Shown: one piece after another, positions 34,567 through 45,281 of the stretch
Layout of the letters: each line of letters begins with the position of its first letter
Position numbering within the stretch: the first letter of the stretch is position 1
DNA from: Plantago ovata
Lineage: Eukaryota; Streptophyta; Magnoliopsida; Lamiales; Plantaginaceae
Assembly: GCA_028274465.1 (NCBI GenBank)
Contig: CM051457.1
Span: 49,632,362 to 49,696,361 of the forward strand
Direction: 5' to 3'
Length of the DNA stretch: 64,000 bases
Program-made: the position numbers and the translations under genes
Notes under the pieces: generated by a model
What the model was told of the DNA's origin: nothing
What the model saw: the letters and a program-made list of their open reading frames with translations, nothing else
Databases searched by the model: none

Positions 34567-37500
34567 TTAAGCTCTTTCAGAGGATTTTCTCAGAATCTCC
34601 CTTACACTCTTCTCAGCAAGTGCAGTAAATTCAACACAGTCCTTTGCGTAATCTTCAAGTAGCTTACGGACATGGAGTTGAAGAATCCTTGCATTCTTGC
34701 AGGCGGTATGATGATGCTTTTCAGCATTCATTTCCTTGTAGTGAACCACCCACAAGTGCATGCCCCAATTGCTGGCATGGAGAAGTTGTGTATCTGAAAT
34801 GCTTTTAGCATGAATCTTCCTTAACCAGAGAAGATCTTCTTCTTGATCCTTAGCCGATAGATAGAAGTACTCATAAGGAATCAATCCAAGTTTCTTCTTT
34901 GATTTCTTGGTTAAAGGGTCAGAGTAATAGGCAATACCAATTGGTTTTATCAGATCTGGTTCTTGTTTCAAGGTCTTACCAATTGAAGTTCTTCTTACCA
35001 AGACTTCCAGATTCATCCATCTCCCAGCTATGTTTCTTGGAAGGGAAGGAGGATCCCTTTCTTTTATTTTCACCTTGAGATCAATCCAAGTGTACATTTG
35101 ATTCAGTACAGCTGTTGGAAAATAATCATTCACCAGCAAGTCTTCCAGCTTTAAGATCCAGCAACCATGAACATTTCTAATCACATTCTGAGTGGTTTCC
35201 TCATTGCTGGTCTTAGTGTATTCAATGCCGGAGCCAATAGCAATGCTGGCCAGCCTCTTTTCTTCCTGTCTTTGCCTTCTTCTTCTTGACTTTGCATTTT
35301 CTTGATCTCTTGCTGAAGATTTTGAGTCAGAAGAGAAATGCTTTGAATGGCCAGACGGAGTTAAGGCTGTTATTGGTTTAGCTCTTATGGCTTGAGCTAT
35401 CGTCTGATTGTCATCATCATCATCATCTTCATTATGAGCTTGATGACTTTCAGTGTGACAGTATTCATGAGTTTCAGCAGTAGTTTTTCTCTTTTTCGAA
35501 CTTGCTGAATTCAACTCAGAATCTGCTTGTCTTTTAGAACATTGCTCTCTTTCAGCAAGAGGTTCTATTGTCAGTGGCGCTTCAGTAGGGGTTTTCTTCC
35601 TTGAAGATCTCTTTTGCTTATCTTCCCCCTTAGACATGGATTGCATCATTGGAGTAATGTGCAGAGAAAAGAACTCATTGCAATTTTCAACAAGAGTACT
35701 TAGGCTATTGTACTTCATGATAATTGCATGCTGATCAGTGGTCAGCTTTGACAAATCTTGTTTAATACTCACCAGATTCTCCTCATGTCTGCACTCTGTT
35801 TCGACCTTATCTTCAATGAAAGTCTGAGCCTTTACTAATGCACACTTTGCTAACCGGAGTGCTTGACTGACATCTTCTTCATAGCTTTTGTGGTGAAGAC
35901 TTATGTCTTTCTGAGCTATTGTAAGTGTAGTAGTGCGTTTCAGCACAGTAGCCAGTATTTTTCCTATGTCAAGCGGACTCTCAGCAAGCAGTGCATCATC
36001 TTCTGCTTTGCAGGCTTTGTGGACTTCCATTAGTGCCTTAATTCTTGGAGTGAAATCCTCCACATTTGGGAACGACACTAAGTTTGGGGTCAATGAATGA
36101 ACTTTGAGCTCAGAAGCAAATTGATCATCTCTTGTCAGCAAATGGCTTCTCAAATCTCCTACATATTGTTCATAATCAGGAGGAGGAATTTCGACCACTT
36201 TGGGTTCATTTTTCTTTGAGTGATCATCCTCATTTGCTGAAAGATCGTCTTCATTGTCAGATTCATCAAGGCCAGCAAACTTGGTTCCTAAATCTGCAGC
36301 TTCATTCCTTTCTGGTTGAGTGGTTGCTGATGGCAACGCTTCAGACTCAACGACTGGAGTTTCACCTGTAGTAAGCTTTAATTGAGTAGTTGCTGAGGGC
36401 AACGTTTGAGACTCAATCACTGGAGTTTCACCAGTAGTAGGTGGAAGGGAGGGGACTTCCTGAGGTTTTACTCCTGAAGATTGAGCAATATCCAAATTTT
36501 GCGTATGCCTTGCATGAATTTGGAGACTATTTTGAAGTGCTCTTTGGTAATCTTCATCCATTTTTTCATCATCAAGGTTTGGATCAGTGACCTTGGCATC
36601 GAGTACAGATAACTCGGCATCAGAAAGCTTTCTTTTGCCATGTTTCAATGCGGCGCGCTTTCTGGCGAACTCTTTTTCAGTGTCAGCGCCTTGTACAGGT
36701 GCTTGAGTACTTGTTTCAGCAGGAGCAGGTTGAGATTCTTGCTGACTTGGTGTATGATCAGCTTGCTGGTTTTCTTGATTCTCAGTCTCAACGACTGTCA
36801 GTTTTAGTCCACCAGCATCAGGACTAGGACCTTGATTGTCATCATCGTCGTCCTTTTTATCCTTAGAATCTTTTCCTTCATCATCACTGGGATCAGTAGG
36901 AATGTTTTCATCTTCTTCTTCCTCATCATCATCCGTCAGTATAACCAACTCGAGATGCTTGTATAAAGCAATACTCGTAACTTCCTCTTCTTCATTGATT
37001 TTGTGGGGATCAGCCACCACGGGTACAAAAGAACCCTTGAGCATCACAACTTGTTCAGCTGGACAGGCACTCTTGAATTTGGCCTTCATATTCTCTCTGA
37101 TTAGAGCAATCAGATTTGAGCTCATTAACTGAGAATATGACACTTCTTCTGGAAGTATAGAGTGGACAAAGGTCTCGAGTTTCAGCAAAGAAGACCTCTT
37201 TTTCTCGTTTGATAGATGAAGATGAAGGTCAGAAAAGTCCATCCTTCTGTACCTTTGCCAGTTGCTGACAGATTTTGCAACTCTTGACAAGGTAGTTCTC
37301 TTGAAGTCTAAGTAAAGTTCTTCAGAACTCACTTTAGGATCTTCAGTGATGTGAACCACTTCAGTGGTCTCCTTTTGAGCCTGAAAAAGAATAAAATTAT
37401 GTTCAGGAAAGGTTTGGATAATAGTCTTAGAGTCCAAAGCTGAAACATGATTTACTTGCTGAGATTCAACAAGCTCATGTTGCACACTTGTTTGTGCTGG

Positions 37501-37959
37501 TACTATTTCCATTCCTTGAGGAGCTTGAGAAGCATCCTTGACTTGTTCATCTTGAAATAATTGTAAGTTAGATACAAGCACTAAGTTTTCAAACTTAGTT
37601 GAATTACCAAAAACTTTAACTACCTGCTGAGCAGGAGGTGTTGATTCTGGTGCTGAGGCTTCAGCAACCTTTTGACTTGTATCTTGAGAAGTCTGTAGAG
37701 AAATCACTATATTAGCAAAAGATTGAGTTTCAGATAATGAAGATTTGCTTATGGTTGAGTTAACTACCTGCTGAAGAAGGACAGGTGGTGTCTCAGTCCT
37801 TTCAGCATTAACAGCTTCTTCAATATCTGGGACTGTTTCTTCAGCAGACTTCTTTTCTTGCTCTGTTTGAGAAAGCTGTGCGGGTACAGCAATCTCCCTT
37901 GTCTCTGAAATGACAAGTTGAGCAGAGGCATCTTGACCCTTGAGTTCACTGCTTGTCAT
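34567..37959 (-). CDS. ORFx, central and C-terminal part (1130 residues)
   Basis: This is the larger part of an extra protein encoded between pol and the 3' LTR of the copia element. Sireviruses often carry an 'envelope-like' extra ORF at this place, but no signal peptide or membrane segment is seen here. The sequence has a low-complexity N-terminal third containing three intron-like segments and acidic runs (DDDEEEEDEN and KDDDDDN, around residues 345-380). A tandem repeat TTGETPV-ES--LPSATTQ follows. A possible coiled coil (about 690-770) comes next, then basic nuclear-localisation-like motifs SSKKRKT and SRRRRQRQEEKR, and a more ordered C-terminal domain (about 900-1125) rich in Trp and Tyr. 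No family is recognised with confidence. The first Met is probably internal, because the other copy reads through to the upstream part. Confidence 0.65.
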   Translation of the reverse strand: MTSSELKGQDASAQLVISETREIAVPAQLSQTEQEKKSAEETVPDIEEAVNAERTETPPVLLQQVVNSTISKSSLSETQSFANIVISLQTSQDTSQKVAEASAPESTPPAQQVVKVFGNSTKFENLVLVSNLQLFQDEQVKDASQAPQGMEIVPAQTSVQHELVESQQVNHVSALDSKTIIQTFPEHNFILFQAQKETTEVVHITEDPKVSSEELYLDFKRTTLSRVAKSVSNWQRYRRMDFSDLHLHLSNEKKRSSLLKLETFVHSILPEEVSYSQLMSSNLIALIRENMKAKFKSACPAEQVVMLKGSFVPVVADPHKINEEEEVTSIALYKHLELVILTDDDEEEEDENIPTDPSDDEGKDSKDKKDDDDDNQGPSPDAGGLKLTVVETENQENQQADHTPSQQESQPAPAETSTQAPVQGADTEKEFARKRAALKHGKRKLSDAELSVLDAKVTDPNLDDEKMDEDYQRALQNSLQIHARHTQNLDIAQSSGVKPQEVPSLPPTTGETPVIESQTLPSATTQLKLTTGETPVVESEALPSATTQPERNEAADLGTKFAGLDESDNEDDLSANEDDHSKKNEPKVVEIPPPDYEQYVGDLRSHLLTRDDQFASELKVHSLTPNLVSFPNVEDFTPRIKALMEVHKACKAEDDALLAESPLDIGKILATVLKRTTTLTIAQKDISLHHKSYEEDVSQALRLAKCALVKAQTFIEDKVETECRHEENLVSIKQDLSKLTTDQHAIIMKYNSLSTLVENCNEFFSLHITPMMQSMSKGEDKQKRSSRKKTPTEAPLTIEPLAEREQCSKRQADSELNSASSKKRKTTAETHEYCHTESHQAHNEDDDDDDNQTIAQAIRAKPITALTPSGHSKHFSSDSKSSARDQENAKSRRRRQRQEEKRLASIAIGSGIEYTKTSNEETTQNVIRNVHGCWILKLEDLLVNDYFPTAVLNQMYTWIDLKVKIKERDPPSLPRNIAGRWMNLEVLVRRTSIGKTLKQEPDLIKPIGIAYYSDPLTKKSKKKLGLIPYEYFYLSAKDQEEDLLWLRKIHAKSISDTQLLHASNWGMHLWVVHYKEMNAEKHHHTACKNARILQLHVRKLLEDYAKDCVEFTALAEKSVREILRKSSERA
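37381..37767 (-). other. Three intron-like segments in ORFx copy 1
   Basis: The counterparts of those in copy 2 lie at 37767-37693 (75 nt), 37623 to 37552 or 37551, and 37455-37381 (75 nt). In the middle one the acceptor CAG|GATG has become CAAG|ATG, so splicing at the new AG would remove 73 nt and break the frame. In the third the base before the donor is A instead of G. Their conservation and decay can be compared between copies. Confidence 0.45.
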
Positions 37960-37990
37960 GAAAACATCGATTGATTTGTTTGAAGTGTCT

Positions 37991-39856
37991 TCAATAATCC
38001 AACTCCATTTGATGACTTAGTTCTTTTAGCACCAGCTGAACTTTGTCAATGGATGTTTTCGGTGAACTGGGTCCAGTATTCTCAGCATCACGAGATTCGT
38101 CGTCGAATAATGTCTCTTGTGGTGTTTCAGCAACTTCTGGGACATGAACCATTGCGGTTTCAGCAACTGGTTCTTCAGCAACTTGATGAGTTGCTTGTTC
38201 AGCAACCATCTTTTCAGCAACGGAAGCATCAGCAAGTGCCGCGGTTCTTATATCAGCAGCGATATCAATCACTGGTTCCAGAGTCTGATCATCAAGATTA
38301 TCTACAATGTAGATATCTGGGATTGAGGCAGGAATTTCATTTCCATTGCCTTGTGGTCTATTCTCAGTAGATGTATCAACATTAAGTTGATTGTTGAAGG
38401 CTTCCGCAAACACTTCAACATTGCTGACATAGGTCTCAGTAACCACTTTGTCAACATCTACAGGAGTTTGTGTTTCAGCAACTGCTTGAGAATCGTCCGA
38501 AAGATCATGGACAATAGGTACTGACTTGCGAGCCAGTGTTTTCTTTCTTGGGTTACTTGTCCTTTTTCTTTTGGGGACGGGGTTAGCTGATGATGCTGCA
38601 GTTTTAGTGTCATCATCAGCTTTCCTCTTTTTCTTCTTTGATTTTTCCAGTTGCTTTTCAGCAGCAGCGTCAGTAGTTGCATTTTCAGCAACGACTGTTG
38701 TACCCTTATCATGATCACCATCTACAGCAGTTTCATCATGATCACCATCTACAATAGTTTCATCAACAACTTTTTCAGCTGTTGGAACATTCTCTTGCTG
38801 AGTGGTGGCGGTAACATCTGCAGCTGTTGTATACCTTTCTTGCTGACTTGTGCTGACAACTGCAGCTGTTGTCTTCTTAGATTGTTCAAATTTCTTGCCA
38901 GCAAGCTTAGGTGCATTTTGCTTGTAGAAGGCTCTTCCCACATTGCATACAGATTTCTTAATTGGCAATGGGTTTCTAAGCTGAATCCTGAAATGTTCAA
39001 GGATATAGCATATCTTCAGTCCATACATGACTGGGAAGGTAGATGAGACCTTGTTGTCTTCAACCTTAACCTTGAATTTAGTAACACAATCAACAAGTCT
39101 GTTGAAAATGTACTTTGCCCAGTTGAGCTCCGTTTTGTTCTCATAGATATGCATCAGCAACGGCCACCTTCTCAAGCCTACTTGGTCTATTCCTCCGACT
39201 TGGGAGTCTAAGAATTTGATTAGTAGCAGAGCTACTAGACCAAGTGAATGGCAGAGATGCTTCCTCTTAACGTGCTTTGTCCAAGTCACGGGAGCAATCT
39301 CTCCTTTCTTCATTTTCTCATTTCTGACATCACTGTAGAAGGCTTCAATTTCTTCATCAGTGGCAGTGATGTCATCTTCAGTTCCAGTGGTTGGAATCTG
39401 AAAGATTTCTGCTAAATCAGTCCATTTCAGGACGATTTGCAAATTTTGAACTGTGGTGAAGATCACTTTTTCAGTGACTCCTTGACCATCAGTTAGGGAC
39501 TGGATTTCTGCATTGTTGTAGAACTCCATAGTATCTAACATACTCACTTTCTTAGGGCGAGCTGTTGTAAAGTGAGTGAGGTCTTGCTGTTTAATCAAGT
39601 CAAGTGCCTCCTCATTGTCACCGTCTAGTTCTTGTTCATAGAAGTATCGGATATACTTCTCTTTCGCAAAGCCACCCCATTGCATCATCATCTCACACTT
39701 TGCAGTGTCTAGATATGCAGGAGGCATGGGTTTTTCTGTTATCCTATCGTTTTTCAACACAACTTTCGCTGTTTTAGTCACCGGAGCAGTGCTTTTTCCA
39801 GCACTTTCAACCTTAGATGACTTAGATGTTTTAGATGACTGTCTCTTTGGTGCCAT
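37991..39856 (-). CDS. ORFx, N-terminal part (621 residues)
   Basis: The N-terminal part of the copia 3' ORF starts with MAPKRQSSKTSKSSK. Residues about 50-300 look folded and include MEFYNNAEI, LAEIFQIP, KHLCHSLGLVALLLIKFL and LNWAKYIFNRLV. The arrangement resembles the 'putative plant transposon protein' domain found in several plant LTR elements, but this is a family resemblance by eye only. Lys-rich motifs KSKKKKRKADD and PKRKRTSNPRKK (about 405-440) look like nuclear localisation signals. The frame ends near 37991, at a frameshift relative to the second copy. A TATA box 135-145 bp upstream suggests its own promoter. Confidence 0.65.
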   Translation of the reverse strand: MAPKRQSSKTSKSSKVESAGKSTAPVTKTAKVVLKNDRITEKPMPPAYLDTAKCEMMMQWGGFAKEKYIRYFYEQELDGDNEEALDLIKQQDLTHFTTARPKKVSMLDTMEFYNNAEIQSLTDGQGVTEKVIFTTVQNLQIVLKWTDLAEIFQIPTTGTEDDITATDEEIEAFYSDVRNEKMKKGEIAPVTWTKHVKRKHLCHSLGLVALLLIKFLDSQVGGIDQVGLRRWPLLMHIYENKTELNWAKYIFNRLVDCVTKFKVKVEDNKVSSTFPVMYGLKICYILEHFRIQLRNPLPIKKSVCNVGRAFYKQNAPKLAGKKFEQSKKTTAAVVSTSQQERYTTAADVTATTQQENVPTAEKVVDETIVDGDHDETAVDGDHDKGTTVVAENATTDAAAEKQLEKSKKKKRKADDDTKTAASSANPVPKRKRTSNPRKKTLARKSVPIVHDLSDDSQAVAETQTPVDVDKVVTETYVSNVEVFAEAFNNQLNVDTSTENRPQGNGNEIPASIPDIYIVDNLDDQTLEPVIDIAADIRTAALADASVAEKMVAEQATHQVAEEPVAETAMVHVPEVAETPQETLFDDESRDAENTGPSSPKTSIDKVQLVLKELSHQMELDY

Positions 39857-39988
39857 TTCTTTTTATAGATGAGAAATGTGTACGAAAAAGATTTTTTGCT
39901 TTTTGACCGGAGGTACAGTAGATTCAGGCTAAAATTTGCAGAGAAAGGAAATGTGAGTTAAAGAATTCTGTCTTTCTCTAACTCCTTG

Positions 39989-40000
39989 TTTATATAGTGT
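39989..40000 (-). promoter_or_regulatory. TATA box upstream of ORFx
   Basis: The minus strand reads ACACTATATAAA, about 135-145 bp before the ORFx start codon at 39856, followed by pyrimidine/purine-mixed leader sequence without an intervening ATG in good context. The spacing would allow a leader of about 100 nt. Transcription of ORFx independent of the LTR is an inference. Confidence 0.5.
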
Positions 40001-40762
40001 CTCTGATGTGCAAGAATCTCAATCGGTTTGAGTTCTCAGCAAGTGTAAATCAGAGAAACAATAGCGTTAGTGGAGCCTTTGCATTAAATGCGTAGTGGCC
40101 CACTAACAAAAACCGTCAGAGCACTCTTTCTCTTTGTAATGTTAACCGTTAGATCAATAACGTCTTTTAGTCAATGGCCACGATTGTATTTCATGTCATG
40201 ATTATTAGCGAGTTTATCTGTGCCCGATTAACGTCACAAATTGATTTTACCGAGATTTACGGGATTTGATTGCTTGCTGAAATAAACAAGAATCTTTTCA
40301 GCGAGTTTGCATAACTAGCCTTGTTACTTGCTGAAAGTTCCCCCTTAATCAGAAATCTCATATTTCTTTAAGTTAAAAGATATTTCTGAGTTCCCGTATC
40401 AGTAAATTATTTTTATCTTGAGATATCTTTTGGTAAAATCTGAGAAGTGAGTTTGATCTTTTTTGAGTTCCCGTCTCAGAATATTCCCTTGATACTTGAA
40501 TACCTGTTTTAGTATCTTTGATTGTCTGAATGCCCGTTTCAGCAATCTTTAAGGTTATTCTCTTACTGAGTGCCTGTCTCAGCAAGTGATCAAGTTTCCT
40601 AACAAATACCCGTTTTGAAGGAATTACTTGTTGATTGCTTGTTTCAGCAATCATGTAGTGACGTACCATTTCTTAGAAGAAATCAGTAGAAGGAGCCATT
40701 ATTCAAGTAAGAATACTTTGGCTTGCTGAATGCCTGTTTCAGCACTCTGCCAATTGTATCCC
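40001..40762 (-). other. Spacer between pol and ORFx with degenerate repeats
   Basis: No ORF is convincing. Between about 40385 and 40745 a loose motif built on CCCGTTTCAGCAA or CCTGTCTCAGCAAG recurs every 35-60 bp. Around 40586-40602 a short piece, CAAGTTTCCTAACAAA, matches the inner edge of the LTR. The function is unknown. Confidence 0.45.
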
Positions 40763-41666
40763 TTATTGAGGCAATTCAATCAATCCAAGGTTATACCTTA
40801 GCATAGCGAATCTATTATCTGGTAAGGGCTTGGTAAAGATGTCAGGAAGTTGATCATCAGTACCCACTTTTACAACCTCAATATCTCTCTTTTCCACATG
40901 ATCTCTAATGAAATGATGTCTAATATCAATGTGCTTAGTCCTTGAGTGGAACTTCGGATTTTGCGTAATAGCAATAGCACTTGTATTATCACAAAAGATT
41001 GGTGTTTTCTATGCAGAAATACCATAATCTCTTAACTGTTGCTGAATCCATAGGATTTGAGATGTGCAACAACCAGCCGCAATGTACTCAGATTCAGTAG
41101 ATGAATTGACAACACAGGTTTGCTTCTTGCTAAACCATGATATTAATCTAGTACCCAAAAACTGACAAGTTCCCGAGGTACTTTTTCTATCAAGAGTTGA
41201 TCCTCCATGATCAGCATCAGAATAACCAACCAATTCAAGTCCAGAATCTTTAGGATACCATAATCCAACATTGACTGTACCTTTGACATATTTCAGTATC
41301 TTAAGTGCCTTTTTGTAGTGTGATTCTCTTGGATCAGATTGGAATCTTGCACACACACAAACAACATACTGAATGTCAGGTCTACTTGTTGTTAAATACA
41401 AAAAGGAACCAATGAGCTTCTTATACTTGTGTTCTTCAACACTTTTATCTTCTTTACTATAGCCAAATTTGGTACCAACACTCATAGGGATCTTTTCAGG
41501 TTTTTCTTCCTCTTTGATCCTAAACTTTAAAAGCATTTCTTTCGCATACTTTGCTTGATTTATGAATATTCCATCTTTGAGTTGCTTGACTTGCAATCCT
41601 AGAAAATAATTCAATTTTCCCGTCATGCTCATTTCAAATTTGTTTGTCATGAGCTTGGCAAAATCA
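40763..41666 (-). pseudogene. Copia RT C-terminus and RNase H
   Basis: This is the end of the copia polyprotein. It has the RT tail (MSMTGKLNYFLGLQVKQ), KKLIGSFLYLTTSRPDI, and RNase H motifs GYSDADHGG, RKSTSG and SSTESEYIA, then CDNTSAI and HSRTKHIDIRHHF. An in-frame TAG near 41010 interrupts an otherwise readable domain, and the natural stop is at 40763-40765. The first 207 bp (41460-41666) are duplicated at 44280-44486 on the other side of an inserted LTR element. Confidence 0.85.
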
Positions 41667-44279
41667 AATTTGGGGGGGGGGGGGGTTATCGCTGGCTATC
41701 TCTATACTTGTTTTGCTTATGATAAACTCGTGAAACCTTTTATTTGCATTTGCACGTTTACCGCTTTCTTAGTATTTAGTTGCATACACTACAATCATCC
41801 TAGTATAGTCTTGCACGTTTTATGTGGAGTTTATTGCCAAATTTTTTGAACTTTTTTATTGGGTAGATTAACTAGTTATGACCTTAAATCATATGTTTCA
41901 TCTCTATGAATTTGTTTGAGGCTTTTCTCGCTTGGCTTGTCACATTTATGTTTGCACTTAGTTAAGATTGGTAGTCTCGACATCACTTAGTGGTGTTTTC
42001 TCTACTGCGGTTCACGAAGGCCTTTATAATAGGATGATGCATGTTAGGATCTTATGGTTGTTCTCCCGAGTAATTATGTACCTAAGAGGCAACAAATCTT
42101 CACCTTGCTTAGAGATTGCTAAATGCCTAGGAAGGAGGTAGTGTGAGATTGTGTGATCCTTTGCTTGCAACCTATTCTTTCGAATAGGTTTGGGGAGGGG
42201 GTTACGCTTTCATCAGACTTGTTTTTCGATTTTTAGTGTGTGTTGTGAGTTTGTTTTCCTTTTTCGTAAAGTTTGTACTCCATCCTATTCTTTCGGATAG
42301 GTTTGGGGAGGTCGTTTGTGTGTCATTATTTCTTTTTCGTTGTGCTACTGCTGGTTAGAAAAAAAAAAATCGAAAAAAAAGAAAAGAAAAAATTGCAGGA
42401 AAAAGAAAAAAAAATCTGGAAAAGAAAATAAAAAGAACAAAAGAAAAAAAAAAGAAATACCCCAAAAAAGCAATGAAGGGTCCAAAAAGAAGTCAAAAAG
42501 CAGTTTAGCAAAGTGTTTGTCTCATTTTTCAATTCTTGTAATGTTCGTAATCGAGTTGTAATCTTTTGTCTTTTGTTTGTTTGAGTGTCATCTGTTCTAG
42601 ACCATCCTTGTCCTGCCATTTAGGAAGTGGTGAATAGCTTAAGGATTTGCTTGAGAGATGGGTAGAATAGGGGAGTGTTATCTTTTTTAGGGAACCCTCC
42701 TTCGTTTGATGAGAGCCAGTATTGGTTCGACCTCTTTGAGGAAAAGTCTTAACTTGGTGAACAACAGTAAGTCCTCAGTTTCATAGGCACGGGACAACCA
42801 TTCGTATTTTAACATGTTTCATTACGTCGTCACTGACTAGGTCCAGGTAGAGAATGTTACGAGAGACTATCTTGTTTGACATAAGTGCTTATGTGAATGT
42901 GTATGAGTCAATCGAGGCATTCTTCAACCTATATCCATGTTATGATTTGTATGGTTTTTGCTCATAAATTTTTTGATCGATTAAATAGATTAGTTCATTT
43001 CATTTGGCATGAGACTCCATTTTTTGTGTTGCATTATTTTTTGCATTAGAGTCTAGCTTAGTTGCTTGAGGACAAGCAAAGGTTCGGTTTGGGGAGTTTG
43101 ATGAACGTGTATTTTACACCTTCATTCGAGTCTTTTTCACCTATTTTAGCTATCTTCTATGTTAATTTAGCAATATTATAGTGCATTTTATTAGAATAGT
43201 GTCACGTTTCCCTTTAATTTGCATTTTACAGGTTTTAGGTGAAAAACATGATTTTCCGGGCAATTATATTGAAGAGAACGAAGAATCGGTGTTCCAAGGA
43301 CATTTTTGGAGTATCTAGAAGATTGCGGATGGGATTTGAAGTCTAGGGGTCGAGTCTGAAGGCTAAAAGGTCACTAGAAGGCAAAATCCGAGTCCGAAAA
43401 GGAAAAGAAATCCAAAAACGCGTCGAAAACGCGTCTCTCGCCGACTGGAGCTCCCGGGCGATTCGCCCCACACTAGGCGGTTCGCCCGGTGTGTGGGGCG
43501 ACTCGCCCCACGCCTGCCGAACTCCTATATATAGTTGCTGTTTCTCTATGTTTTTTCATACTTTCTCAAATCTTTTTTCATACCTTTCTCATTAGTTTTA
43601 GGTAGGAATTCTCTAGAGCCTGTTCTGGGAATTCTTAGCATAGGAGACACTTTTTCTTATCGATTTGGAGCTTGTGAGATCGCGATTCTTCGGAGATTGA
43701 CAACCTTCGGTAACATTGTATCTCACGATTTTTCTATTTATATTTATATATCTTTCAACATGTTTTCATTCAATCTTGCTATGATTTCTGTTGATTGCAT
43801 GACATCTATGAGTAGCTAAATCTATCGTTGGTGATAGTATGTGATTTCTTAGCGAAGGGTTATTAATTATGCATGATGGCGGTAATGCGAATCAGACTTT
43901 GAGTTATTGCTTTATTTCTTTGATCTATCTAAGCCCTCTACCTTCGTAGTGTTGAATAAAACGGAACACATTGAACAATTCATGATCAAAGATCTCTATG
44001 CAAAATGATCGGGTACTTCATGCATGATTATTAACCTACTATGCTTTGAATGATCATACTATCACTAACTTCCATTATCTTGATAAGAAAAACCTGTGCT
44101 AAGTCGTTTGTTGATTTTATATTTTAAGTTAGATTAGATAAAGCTAGTTATAGCCCTTAGAGATCGACACTCGAGGTTATTTTACTGCTACACTACGGTT
44201 TTCGTTGTAGTTTTGAATTGCCTTTGGCTAAAAACAAATTTATTTGATTAATTAGAATCTGACAAATTCCGGTTCATCA
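41667..44279 (+). mobile_element. Truncated TR-GAG-like LTR element (3' internal part and one LTR)
   Basis: This insertion consists of a 3' internal region, a polypurine tract (GGTTTGGGGAGTT ending at 43098) and one LTR (43099-44279). It is related to the complete element at 45282-51246: the internal region (for example TTGCCAAATTTTTTGAAC near 41833 and the hairpin modules) aligns, while the LTR is clearly diverged. The 5' LTR, PBS and gag are missing. The left border is a poly-G run (about 41672-41686). Confidence 0.75.
43099..44279 (+). repeat. LTR of the truncated TR-GAG-like element
   Basis: It begins TGATGAACGTG and ends TTCATCA. It carries a cluster of GC palindromes (about 43440-43517) directly upstream of a TATA box CCTATATATAG (43524-43534). 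About 1181 bp. Confidence 0.75.
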
Positions 44280-45281
44280 TAACCCAATTTGGTACCAACA
44301 CTCATAGGGATCTTTTCAGGTTTTTCTTCCTCTTTGATCCTAAACTTTATGAGCATTTCTTTCGCATACTGTGCTTGATTTATGAATATTCCATCTTTGA
44401 GTTGCTTGACTTGCAATCCTAGGAAATAATTCAATTTTCCCATCATACTCATTTCAAATTTATTTGTCATGAGTTTGGCAAAATCATCACAAAGTTGCTT
44501 GTCCTTAGATCCAAATATTATGTCATCCACATAAATCTGAACTAAGAGTATTTTACCATCATGGTTCATGGTAAACAATGTATTGTCAACTTCACCTTTC
44601 TTGAAACCATTATCTAGCAAAAACTTAGCCAATGTATCATACCAAGCTCTTGGTGCTTGCTTTAGACCATATACAGCTTTCTGAAGCTTGTATACCATCT
44701 TGGTTTCTGAGGGAAGTTCAAAGCCAGGGGGTTGTTTCTAAGTAGACTTCTTCAGCAAGTTCACCATTCAAGAATGCACTTTTAACATCCATTTGATAAA
44801 TAATGAAGTCATTGTGAGCAGCAAAGGCCAAGAAAAGTCTAATTGCATCCAATCTTGCAACTGGTGCATAAGACTCATCATAGTCCAATTCTTCAGTCTG
44901 ACAGTAACCTTGAGCAACTAAACGTTCTTTGTTTCTTGTTACTTCACCAGACTCACTCAGCTTGTTTCTGAACACCCACTTTGTACCAATAGCTTTCTTG
45001 CCTTCAGCAAGAGGTACAAGTTTCCAGACTTTGTTCCTTTCAAATTGATCCAGTTCTTCTTGCATTGCCTTGATCCATTCAGGATGCTTTAAAGCTTCTT
45101 CTATGTTCTTGGGTTCAATTTCTGAAACAAAGCAAGAAACAAAGATTCTACTTCTACGACATTTGCTTCTTCAGCAAGTCCATGAGTAGCAGAAACTTTG
45201 GATCTAGTCACTTGGCGTTTGTCAATATCACCAATCATATTCGTAGAGGGATGATCTCTAATCCATTTGTTAACAGGCTTT
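44280..45281 (-). pseudogene. Copia reverse transcriptase
   Basis: The RT domain is in two frames. 44718-45065 gives [30 protein letters not shown] and [13 protein letters not shown]; 44252-44698 gives YGLKQAPRAWYDTL and the catalytic QIYVDDIIFG. A small indel near 44705 separates them. The left end repeats the 207 bp found at 41460-41666, with about 5% differences. The right part (45066-45281) encodes the linker before RT and is cut by the TR-GAG element. Confidence 0.85.

Noticed and set aside
34567..39856. ORFx as a classical envelope protein
   Set aside because: No signal peptide, membrane anchor or fusion-peptide-like segment is visible; basic nuclear-type motifs and acidic low complexity dominate.
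42316..42561. A Lys-rich open frame
   Set aside because: It is a purine-rich low-complexity tract (mostly AAA/GAA) of the TR-GAG internal region; the matching stretch at 49128-49265 is also non-coding.
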